From Aphanocapsa sp. GSE-SYN-MK-11-07L (lineage in GTDB: Bacteria > Cyanobacteriota > Cyanobacteriia > Thermosynechococcales > Thermosynechococcaceae), in the NCBI GenBank assembly GCA_019359715.1, contig JAHHGS010000126.1, positions 1 to 32,071 of the forward strand: a stretch of 32,071 bases of DNA. The letters run 5' to 3'. The position numbers and the translations under genes are program-made. Positions within the stretch are counted from its first letter, which is position 1. Every line of letters starts with the position of its first letter. Positions 25,362-32,071 of this stretch are shown in pieces. Below the pieces are notes generated by a model. The model was not told the DNA's origin, searched no databases, and saw only the letters and a list, made by a program, of their open reading frames with translations.

Positions 25362-26761
25362 ATTTTAAGCAAATCGCGGGCCGCAGCCAAGGCATTTCTG
25401 ACTTGGGCGAAGCCAGTGCCGCCGTAACTATTGCGGGCAGCGACAACCTGTTGGGGGGTAATGGCTTGGTAAATATCAGCTTCAAATTGAGGATGGATGG
25501 CTTGCCACTCGCTTAAACTCAGGTCTTTGAGCAATTTGCTCTGGGCTAAACAGGTTTTGACCACCTGACCGACAATGTTGTAAGCTTCCCGAAACGGCAC
25601 TCCTCTGGCGGCTAGGTAGTCAGCCACATCCGTTGCATTTGAAAAGTCTGTGGACACCGCCTCTGCCAACCGTTCAGGTCGAAACACCAAGCCTTCAGCC
25701 ATCAAAATTGTCATTGCTTCCAGGCAAGCTTGCACCGTGTTGACGGCATCAAACAGGGCCTCTTTGTCTTCTTGGAGGTCTTTGTTGTAGGCTAGTGGCA
25801 GCCCCTTCATCAGCACCAGCAGCGCCTGCAAGTGACCAAACACTCGCCCCGACTTGCCCCGCACTAATTCGGGCACATCTGGATTTTTCTTTTGCGGCAT
25901 GATGCTAGAGCCAGTCGAGCAGCTATCTTTGAGGCTGACGAAGGCAAATTCTTCTGAAGCCCAGAGAATCACCTCTTCTGAGAGGCGACTCAGATGCACC
26001 ATAATCAGACTAGCCGCACAGAGAAACTCGATCGCAAAGTCGCGATCGCTGACGCCATCTAAGCTATTGGCGTAAACGCCGCCGAAATTGAGCAACTCTG
26101 CCGTGTAGTGGCGGTCAATTGGGAACGTGGTGCCGGCCAGCGCCCCACTGCCCAAGGGCGAAACATTCACCCGCTGATAAATTTCGGTTAGCCGCTGCCA
26201 GTCGCGCTGGGCCATTTCAAAGTAAGCCAGCAGATGATGGGCCAAGCTCAAGGGCTGGGCCCGCTGGAGGTGGGTGTAGCCAGGAATTAAGGTTTCAACA
26301 TTTTGCTCAGCCAGGTCAAGCAGGGTTTGCTGCCACTGCCGCAGTCGGGCTTGAATCTGCTGAATTTGGTCGCGCAGGTAGAGGCGGGTGTCGGTGCCGA
26401 CTTGGTCGTTGCGAGATCGAGCGGTGTGCAGCTTTTTGCCGACATCCCCAACTAGCTCCGTTAGGCGACGCTCGACCGCAAAATGCACGTCTTCGGCTTC
26501 TACACCAGGCTGAAACTGCCCCTGCCGATATTCCTGCCGAATTTGCTCTAGACCAGCCACAATTTGCTCTGCTTCGCTGGCTGGCACAATCCCGGTCTGA
26601 GCCAGCATCCGCACATGAGCCTGGGAACCCGTTAGATCATATTCAATCAGGGCAATGTCAAACCCAATGCTGGCGTTGAAGCGGGCGATCGCCGGGTGGA
26701 GAGCCGACTCGAAGCGCTGGCTCCAAGGCTGCTGACCCGGAGTTGAAGAGGTGTTTTCCAA
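25358..26761 (-). CDS. argH: Argininosuccinate lyase
   Basis: This enzyme catalyses the last step of arginine biosynthesis, argininosuccinate to arginine and fumarate, as a cytosolic tetramer. The 467-aa protein is full length and has the fumarase/aspartase superfamily signature [12 protein letters not shown], the [20 protein letters not shown] block, and [20 protein letters not shown]. It follows a 74-aa membrane protein gene by 13 bp, so the two are probably cotranscribed. Its TAG stop overlaps the TAA of the convergent hybrid kinase by shared bases; no separate terminator fits between them. Confidence 0.97.
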   Translation of the reverse strand: MENTSSTPGQQPWSQRFESALHPAIARFNASIGFDIALIEYDLTGSQAHVRMLAQTGIVPASEAEQIVAGLEQIRQEYRQGQFQPGVEAEDVHFAVERRLTELVGDVGKKLHTARSRNDQVGTDTRLYLRDQIQQIQARLRQWQQTLLDLAEQNVETLIPGYTHLQRAQPLSLAHHLLAYFEMAQRDWQRLTEIYQRVNVSPLGSGALAGTTFPIDRHYTAELLNFGGVYANSLDGVSDRDFAIEFLCAASLIMVHLSRLSEEVILWASEEFAFVSLKDSCSTGSSIMPQKKNPDVPELVRGKSGRVFGHLQALLVLMKGLPLAYNKDLQEDKEALFDAVNTVQACLEAMTILMAEGLVFRPERLAEAVSTDFSNATDVADYLAARGVPFREAYNIVGQVVKTCLAQSKLLKDLSLSEWQAIHPQFEADIYQAITPQQVVAARNSYGGTGFAQVRNALAAARDLLKI

Positions 26762-26774
26762 TCTGCTTAGCCCG

Positions 26775-26999
26775 TTAAAACGAAGTGAATGTCCGAATCA
26801 CGTAACCCGCCACAATCCCAATCAGTAACGCCCAAACCTGTCCGGTCTTAATAAAATTATTCCAGACAGAAGCAAAATCATTGCCCAGCGTATCTTTAAA
26901 CTGCTGCGCGATCACTAACGAATCGACTGACCAATGCCCCCCAGCGATCTGATCCAGAGGCAGTAGGTTCCAAGCATCCTGCACCAGGTTAATATCCAT
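26775..26999 (-). CDS. Small single-pass membrane protein, function unknown
   Basis: The 74-aa protein has a polar N-terminal part ([25 protein letters not shown]), an amphipathic middle and a C-terminal hydrophobic helix ([17 protein letters not shown]). It looks like one of the small conserved cyanobacterial proteins with a C-terminal anchor, but I do not recognise a named family. It precedes argH closely and may share its transcript. An 8-bp inverted repeat lies in its upstream region. Confidence 0.65.
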   Translation of the reverse strand: MDINLVQDAWNLLPLDQIAGGHWSVDSLVIAQQFKDTLGNDFASVWNNFIKTGQVWALLIGIVAGYVIRTFTSF

Positions 27000-27017
27000 G
27001 CTTTAAGTGTTTTTAAC

Positions 27018-27063
27018 ATGCATCATCAGTAAAGGTACACCAATCTCAAACCAGTTGATGCAT
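27018..27063. repeat. Small inverted repeat upstream of the 74-aa gene
   Basis: ATGCATCA (27018-27025) and its complement TGATGCAT (27056-27063) are separated by 30 bp. They sit 19-64 bp upstream of the small membrane protein gene. They might be an operator; the dyad is short and could be chance. Confidence 0.35.
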
Positions 27064-27119
27064 CTTCAGTTTGGTTTATCTGGCAATGTTAACCGACGGT
27101 CAGCCAAAATGCAGCAAGA

Positions 27120-28613
27120 TTAACCGCCAATCCCTAATCGGCCAGCCAACCCTGGCGCAAGCGGAATTAAAGTGGTCGCCATCAAAAAGAGCGCCAGTAA
27201 ACCCCACGCGGCCCTGGCGTCATCCACCTCGGAAATTTCTTCCAGGCAGGGGCGTTCAAGGTCACGTTGGAGCAGCAGAATCACGATCGCCCAGTAAAGC
27301 GCCAGCGGATTGAAAGCGGCGGCGATCGCCAACACGATCAGGACGACGATGGTTGAGCGTCCTGCCACTGTCCGCCCATAAATCGCTTGAATAAGCCTAC
27401 CGCCGTCTAACTGCCCGGCCGGCAGCAGGTTCAAAGCAGTGATCACTAACCCCAGCCAGCCAATCACCACCAGGGGATGCACCGATACCAGAGTCTCTTG
27501 CAGGGCTGAGCCTAAAACCACCCTCGCCAAGCTGCCAACCAAAATTGAACTCTGAAAGAACGGCCCAGGCACCTGAAAGAGGCTGCCCGGCCCAGATAAG
27601 ACCAACCCGACAATCAGCAGCAGCAGCGATAGCAGCCCCCCGGCCGCCGGGCCAGCCAAGGCAATATCAAACAGAACTTGCCGCTTGGGTAGCAGCGACT
27701 CAAACCGGGTTAGCGCTCCAAACGAACCTATTTGCCAAGCCGGAATAAAAAAGGGCGGACTCAGCTTGACCTGGTAGCGCTTGGCCAGCCAGCGATGCCC
27801 AAGTTCATGGGTGACTAACACAGCCAGCAGACCAAAGGCGATCGGCAATACCTCTGGCCACCGCCCCGGTGCATTGTAGAAGTTAAACCCTTGCAGGAGG
27901 GCACTGGTTTCAAGGCAAGTGGCGATCGTTGCCAGCCCCAGCACCCCAGCCGTAATTTTTTGAGTTAAATTAGCTGGCTGCGGATCATTGCGGCTGGGCA
28001 AGATCACAACCACGGGCCGACCCTCTGGATTGGCAACCAAAAACAGACGATATTGGTCGGCTAAGCGCTCTTGCAAAGCCGCACTCAACCGCGCATGCAC
28101 GGCGGCAGGCTCGCCCCGCAGATTCCCTTTGCAAATCAACCCATCTTGGTAGGGAATTGTTTCGGTTAAAAAGTAAGTCTCAATCCCAAAAATGCCTTGA
28201 ATCGCCTTTAAGTCTTCGGCCGGGACAGGGATCGCTTTCGGGGCTTCAGATGCATCAGCGACTGAACCCGCTGCATCCGCTGTCGATTCTGCGGGTGAGG
28301 CTTCACCGGTGGACGGAGGCTGCTCTAAGCGCTCTGAGATTGAGCGCTCTGGGATTGGCATTTGAGCCGCGATCGCCCGGAGCCACTTGCCCAAACCAAT
28401 ATAGACAGCAACAGAAAGTAACAGCACAAATAAAATCAAGGCGAGGTTGGGAATGATCCCCACTGCCACTAGCCCAAACAGCAGCAGCCAGGGCAGCATC
28501 AGCACCACAGATTGCAGCCAGGCAACGAGACCCAATTTACCGAGCGGCAATCCTCGGTAGAATCCCCAGCCCAAGATAGCGAGGGCGGCAATAATTAGTA
28601 AACCTGTAATCAT
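27120..28613 (-). CDS. Site-2-protease-type M50 metalloprotease (EGY-like)
   Basis: This is an integral-membrane zinc protease of 497 aa. After two to three N-terminal helices and an acidic/Ala-Pro-rich linker (about 90-135), there is a soluble domain (PAEDLKAIQGIFGIETYFL... RPVVVILPS), then the protease core: HELGH (269-273) with catalytic Glu270, FDIALAGPAAGG, and NLLPAGQLDGGR with D403 as third zinc ligand. The architecture is that of the cyanobacterial/chloroplast EGY group of site-2 proteases, which act in regulated intramembrane proteolysis and plastid development. The substrate is unknown. It stands alone, with 204 bp upstream to the next gene on the same strand. Confidence 0.92.
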   Translation of the reverse strand: MITGLLIIAALAILGWGFYRGLPLGKLGLVAWLQSVVLMLPWLLLFGLVAVGIIPNLALILFVLLLSVAVYIGLGKWLRAIAAQMPIPERSISERLEQPPSTGEASPAESTADAAGSVADASEAPKAIPVPAEDLKAIQGIFGIETYFLTETIPYQDGLICKGNLRGEPAAVHARLSAALQERLADQYRLFLVANPEGRPVVVILPSRNDPQPANLTQKITAGVLGLATIATCLETSALLQGFNFYNAPGRWPEVLPIAFGLLAVLVTHELGHRWLAKRYQVKLSPPFFIPAWQIGSFGALTRFESLLPKRQVLFDIALAGPAAGGLLSLLLLIVGLVLSGPGSLFQVPGPFFQSSILVGSLARVVLGSALQETLVSVHPLVVIGWLGLVITALNLLPAGQLDGGRLIQAIYGRTVAGRSTIVVLIVLAIAAAFNPLALYWAIVILLLQRDLERPCLEEISEVDDARAAWGLLALFLMATTLIPLAPGLAGRLGIGG

Positions 28614-28817
28614 AGTGAGCGCGATTGCTGTGCCTTTATTTTTACTGTGACATAATCTTCGGCGATCGCCCCTCCCAGCACCACCGCAACCGCCGCTCAG
28701 GATTGCAAATGAATTAACCTGTAATATTTTTGTTCAATTGATAATTCTAAACATGACCAGGGCCTGCAAGTTATACCCCTGAGCAACCCGCTTAAAGTTA
28801 CGATTACCGGCGATCGC

Positions 28818-29669
28818 TCAACTATGAAAGGGGATTGACAGCAAGGGCAGCCACACAAGCAGCAACCAGCCCCACGACCAAAGATTAGTTTGCAGGTGTC
28901 TCTGCGGGGCTGCGTCTGTGAAGAGGGCTTCGATTCTTTGCATCAGACGGCTGGGCGGTGCAACACTGCTGAAAGCGGCACAGATATTTTGATCTAAGAT
29001 CGGTGGGGTGCTGACGACCAACAGCAAAGCCTCTGCTAGCAGTAGGGCATCGGTCTGCTCAGCAACCCAACGGTCAGCCCGCAGTTCTCTCAGCACCAGC
29101 AACTCCTGCCAAACGGAGTCGCTCTGGGGCAGCCAGGCAGTCAGCCGGCGGGCCCAGCCCAACCAGAAAAACCAGAAGGTATCGCGGTAATAATGGTGGG
29201 CCTGCTCATGGAGCAACACTGCCTCTAGATGGGGATAATCTAACTTATCTAGTAGGCCCTGGCTGACCACTAATTCCGGCTGCCAAAACCCAACCTGGGC
29301 ACTGTAAGGCATTGCCAAATCGAGTACCCGAACAGATCTGCCCAGAAGCTCAGTTTGGGGATAAGCGCGAATCTGTTGCAGGGTGCGTTGACCTTGCCAA
29401 ATCAGATGCAGCCAGCAAACCGCCGCCAAACTCAAAAACCCGATCGCTAGGACATAGCTCAACCAGCCTTCCCATAGCCAGACCATTTGTCCTTGCGGGC
29501 CCATCCAAATCACCGCGATCGCAGAGGTCAGCATCAGCAAAGGCGCAAATAGCAGCCCTTTTAGCCCCTGCTGCCAGCGCTCTGACCAATCAGCGCTGGT
29601 ATCGACTGTCCAAAAATAACGAAGCCCCCAGGACACTCCCAATCCGCTGAGTAGAATTAGCAGATGCAT
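28818..29669 (-). CDS. M56-family membrane metallopeptidase (BlaR1/MecR1-like protease part)
   Basis: The 283-aa protein has hydrophobic N- and C-terminal helices around a zinc-protease motif HEQAHH (H154, E155, H158) and the downstream E195 in LRELRADRW, the M56 pattern. In BlaR1/MecR1 this domain cleaves the BlaI/MecI repressor after the C-terminal penicillin-binding sensor is acylated. Here no sensor domain is present; the protein ends shortly after a last membrane helix. It starts within the stop of the blaI-like gene (TAATG), so the two form a coupled regulator/protease pair. The signal it responds to is unknown. Confidence 0.87.
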   Translation of the reverse strand: MHLLILLSGLGVSWGLRYFWTVDTSADWSERWQQGLKGLLFAPLLMLTSAIAVIWMGPQGQMVWLWEGWLSYVLAIGFLSLAAVCWLHLIWQGQRTLQQIRAYPQTELLGRSVRVLDLAMPYSAQVGFWQPELVVSQGLLDKLDYPHLEAVLLHEQAHHYYRDTFWFFWLGWARRLTAWLPQSDSVWQELLVLRELRADRWVAEQTDALLLAEALLLVVSTPPILDQNICAAFSSVAPPSRLMQRIEALFTDAAPQRHLQTNLWSWGWLLLVWLPLLSIPFHS

Positions 29670-30088
29670 TATTGCTCCTCCCTAGCTTGACGAAGGGCTT
29701 GCAGTTTCTCAGCGATCGCGTTGATTTGTTCCAAACTGGCTTGATCGAGGCTATCGGCAAAGGCTGCGACAATATCAGGATTTCCGACTGCTAAAAATCG
29801 CTGCAACTGCTCGTAAGCTTCTAGGGCGGCCGCTTCTTGCCGAGAGATCAACGGTTGCCAACTGAAGCTGCGATCGCTCTTATCGCAAGTCAACCAGCCT
29901 TTCTGCGTCAGCCGATTTAAAACAGTGGTGACGGAGGCGTAGGACAGCTCCCGATCAGGGTCAGTCAAAATTCGCTCGTGCACATCCTTGACGCTAACCG
30001 TCCCGAGTTCCCAGATGATCGTTAAAATCTCAGTCTCCAGCGGCCCCAGCGAAAGCTGTTGAGGGCGGTAGTCAGGCAGTGGAACCAT
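29669..30088 (-). CDS. BlaI/MecI/CopY-family transcriptional repressor
   Basis: The 139-aa winged-helix protein contains LGPLETEILTIIWELGTVSV, then RELSYASVTTVLNRLTQKGWL, the characteristic recognition helix and wing, and a C-terminal helical dimerisation part (LDQASLEQINAIAEKLQALRQ). Family members repress their own operon and are inactivated by proteolysis or metal. It is the first gene of a two-gene unit with the M56 protease, its likely regulator. Targets beyond this operon are not visible; the beta-lactamase-like gene is 15 kb away and not obviously linked. Confidence 0.9.
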   Translation of the reverse strand: MVPLPDYRPQQLSLGPLETEILTIIWELGTVSVKDVHERILTDPDRELSYASVTTVLNRLTQKGWLTCDKSDRSFSWQPLISRQEAAALEAYEQLQRFLAVGNPDIVAAFADSLDQASLEQINAIAEKLQALRQAREEQ

Positions 30089-30192
30089 AGATATAGATTG
30101 AGACGACTTTGCTCTCCAGAACGCTATTGTAAAGCCAATTTAGGAGCTTAGGGAGCAGTTAAGCGCCTCAGCAATCGTTCAAAAGCTTGCCA

Positions 30193-30924
30193 TCAGTTCG
30201 GCAACTGATCCAGATCAAAGCCCTGCGATCGCAAAAATGCCTCAAGCTGTTCTCGTCGCTGTCGTTCCAGTTCTGCCCGTTGTTGTTCTGCCTCTTTTTG
30301 CTGCCGTTCGGCTTCGGCTTCACTGAGGTGGCGTTTACCGCTGACATCAAACCAGGCGAGCTGCTCCTGGGGTATGTTGCCAAACAGGCTTTGCTCACGA
30401 CCAATCCCTAATCCAACTTCTGGCATCCAGTAGGGTTCGCCATTCTGCAACTGATAGGCTCCCTCAACCCGTTTGTAAACTTCAAACGGCTGATGTCTAT
30501 CTCGCTGCCAAAATTCTGGATTGTAAATGACATAGTACAGCACGCCTAACTTGGCATAGATATCCATCTTGTCGTCATACTCCCCTCCTGGTTTGTGGGA
30601 AACCATCTCCAGGGTCAGAATGGGGACAATCCCCTCCTCTTCCCACACCGCATAGCTGCGTCGAGACTTGCCCCCCTTTTTGCGCTCCACCCCTAAACTC
30701 AAAAACCCATCAGGTACCACAGGCACGCGCGGGTTCTCGCCTGTGGTGTGATACACCGCCATGTCTACTCCAAAATACCAATTCGTTCGCTCGGCCCAAA
30801 GGGTGGTGAGTAAGAATAACAACACATTGGGTAACAGATTTTGATCCTCGTTATCCACAGGGGTATCATCCGAGCAGGGCAGTTCTTCGGTGGAGGGTAG
30901 GTGGTTCAGGTCGATCTGAAGCAT
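30193..30924 (-). CDS. Uma2-family (DUF820) PD-(D/E)xK protein
   Basis: The 243-aa member of the Uma2/DUF820 family is greatly expanded in cyanobacteria and related to restriction-endonuclease folds. Visible features: VPDGFLSLG (acidic active-site strand), ILTLEMVSHKPGGEYDDKMDIYAKLGVLYYVIYNP (the E-x-VS and K-Y-x-G-V-x-Y-Y-V-I pattern, read from about residue 102 on), then a Gln/Glu/Arg-rich coiled-coil tail (about 200-230). Biochemical roles of these proteins are unsettled and their number makes association with defence uncertain. It is transcribed alone. Confidence 0.88.
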   Translation of the reverse strand: MLQIDLNHLPSTEELPCSDDTPVDNEDQNLLPNVLLFLLTTLWAERTNWYFGVDMAVYHTTGENPRVPVVPDGFLSLGVERKKGGKSRRSYAVWEEEGIVPILTLEMVSHKPGGEYDDKMDIYAKLGVLYYVIYNPEFWQRDRHQPFEVYKRVEGAYQLQNGEPYWMPEVGLGIGREQSLFGNIPQEQLAWFDVSGKRHLSEAEAERQQKEAEQQRAELERQRREQLEAFLRSQGFDLDQLPN

Positions 30925-31122
30925 GGGTTCACCTCAAGTGTCCTGGATAGGCTCTATTGTAGGCGATCGCGCAGTGTGGGTCAGGCACGATCGCTTGGCT
31001 TCAGGTGGCATCTCAACGAGTAGGCTAGTTAATAGAAATTTTCCTATTTAGTCCCCTAAGATGCTAAAGACTGGTTGTGTCATTTGGCGGCTTCAGTGCT
31101 TAGCGGTTGAGGAGGATCGACC

Positions 31123-31804
31123 ATGAATGCTAGAACGGTTCGCATTACTGCTTTTCATGTGCATCGCTGGCTGGGTTTAATTGGCGGCATTTTGCTGTGC
31201 ATTGCTGGCTTAACAGGGGCGGTGCTGGTGTTTTGGCATGAACTTGATCACTGGGTGCTGACCCAACGGTTGGGGCAGATCGTTCCCACTAGGGAACCGA
31301 TCGCGATCGCCGCGATTGCTGACACCGTCAAAGCGATCTACGCTCCTAAAGGATTAACTCTCAGCAGCATTAGCCCACCCGACGCTGCCAACTATCCTTA
31401 GGATGTGTGGCTTCATGCCCCTGGAGATCGCCATTGGCAAGCATTGGTCAACCCCTATACCGGAGCGGTGATGGGCGATCGCGAATGGGAAAGCAGTTGG
31501 GTAGGCATTATCTATGACTTGCACTATAAACTCTTAGCTGGTGATACAGGCACTCTGATCATGGGCATTGTGGCGCTGTTGACGCTCTTGCTCAGTATCA
31601 CCGGGATTGTGCTCTGGCCCGGTTGGCGCAAGCTGATGGCTGGCTTCAAAATCAAGTGGAACTGGGGCATTCCATCGCAGATTTTATATGTGTTTGTGGG
31701 CATCGCTCCCACGCTTCTGATGGTGACGGGGGTGGTGGTATCGCCGTCGAGTCAAAAAGGGCAGGCTAGACCCGGAAAAAGTAGTGGCTGGGGTCAAGCG
31801 GTAG
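31123..31804 (+). pseudogene. PepSY-associated transmembrane protein, disrupted
   Basis: The N-terminus HVHRWLGLIGGILLCIAGLTG and the later GTLIMGIVALLTLLLSITGIVLWPGW are the hallmark membrane helices of PepSY_TM proteins, inner-membrane proteins often tied to iron-siderophore use. Three lesions are visible: an in-frame TAG at 31399-31401 (after AANYP, with DVWLHAP continuing in the same frame); a join from FKIKWNW directly to GIPSQILYVFVG, which in intact relatives are separated by well over 100 residues including another PepSY segment; and an extra base, probably in the GGGGG run at 31728-31732, after which the expected WWYRRRVKKG tail continues one frame over and stops at 31802-31804. A family member is normally 350-400 aa. 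The gene is dead unless the lesions are sequence errors. Confidence 0.8.
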
Positions 31805-31806
31805 AC

Positions 31807-32031
31807 ATGACGATTACTCTGACCGCGCAGGAAGATGCAGAACTGTGGGATGAAGCTGCTCAGCAAATGTCACAGATTGACCCAGAGGTTGGCAGTGAAC
31901 TCAATCCCATGCCTCAACTGTTGGGCAATGGTTATGACTTCGATCTAAGTACAGGACAAAAAGCTAAGAGCCTTGGAGAAGGCATCAGCATTGAGTTTGA
32001 GGTCAAAGAAGGTATTGCGAAGGAAGTCTAG
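31807..32031 (+). CDS. Small acidic protein, 74 aa, unrecognised
   Basis: This ATG-started frame begins two bases after the true end of the PepSY pseudogene and encodes a soluble acidic polypeptide (MTITLTAQEDAELWDEAAQQ... ). The shifted PepSY frame happens to run into it, but the sequence is unlike PepSY proteins, so it is better read as a separate small gene or a chance frame. No ribosome-binding site of note and no motif are visible. Confidence 0.35.
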   Translation: MTITLTAQEDAELWDEAAQQMSQIDPEVGSELNPMPQLLGNGYDFDLSTGQKAKSLGEGISIEFEVKEGIAKEV

Positions 32032-32071
32032 ACCAAATCGAAAAATACTTTTAGCCATCCGACCATGTTTT

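Noticed and set aside
26119-26679. 186-aa open frame on the plus strand
   Set aside because: It is antisense to the well-conserved argH, Arg/Ala-rich and without motifs; a shadow frame.
13495-30088. A BlaI/M56-controlled beta-lactamase circuit
   Set aside because: The beta-lactamase-like gene is 15 kb away with no shared operator visible, and the M56 protein has no penicillin sensor.
31399-31401. Possible programmed readthrough of the TAG in the PepSY gene
   Set aside because: The same gene also carries an internal deletion and a frameshift, so decay is the simpler explanation.

Overview
The window looks like cyanobacterial chromosome. The HIP1 octamer GCGATCGC is scattered throughout, and the gene content fits: a bacteriophytochrome with an Rcp-type regulator, a ParDE-like pair, a Uma2 protein, an EGY-like site-2 protease and cysT/cysW. 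Base composition and habits resemble a Leptolyngbya/Pseudanabaena-type filamentous cyanobacterium, but I cannot name the genus from the sequence alone. No tRNA, rRNA or CRISPR array was seen.

Layout. (1) 1-1,950: a BON-domain protein that appears to have lost its signal peptide converges on ahcY across a HIP1-containing hairpin terminator. (2) 2,072-12,431, all on the minus strand: a seven-gene defence-type operon. In transcription order it encodes a large P-loop ATPase (PglY/BrxC/DUF499-like), a compact PglZ phosphatase, two tandem PD-(D/E)xK nuclease-like paralogues, a DUF1156 adenine-methylase that stops before its catalytic half, an unrecognised 173-aa protein, and a SNF2 helicase with an XRE DNA-binding domain at its C-terminus. 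It starts at a recognisable promoter overlapped by TTGAC/GTCAA inverted repeats, and a DnaQ-type exonuclease is transcribed divergently. (3) 13,495-16,731: a Tat-exported serine hydrolase, cysT-cysW and tatA. (4) 16,843-17,977: decayed toxin-antitoxin loci (intact hicB with a hicA remnant, and a parD/parE-like pair with a broken toxin). (5) 18,090-25,361: an M20 amidohydrolase, a LuxR-type response regulator, an IS200/IS605-like remnant, then a phytochrome kinase, an Rcp-type regulator and a hybrid REC-PAS-kinase-REC protein in a tightly coupled operon. (6) 25,358-30,924, minus strand: argH with a small membrane protein, an M50 site-2 protease, a BlaI/M56 pair and a Uma2 protein. (7) 31,123-32,031: a PepSY transmembrane pseudogene with three separate lesions and a small ORF.

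The most interesting part is the 2-13 kb locus. It joins hallmark proteins of Pgl/BREX systems (PglZ, large P-loop ATPase, adenine methylase, SNF2 helicase) in an arrangement that I cannot match to a canonical BREX or DISARM type. It also has two nuclease-like proteins, a helicase-repressor fusion and an apparently incapacitated methylase. HIP1 is scarce across it by eye (three copies between 5.1 and 13.7 kb, against roughly one per 0.5-0.6 kb to its right), which supports horizontal acquisition. A theme of decay (methylase, hicA, parE, PepSY, BON protein) runs through the window.
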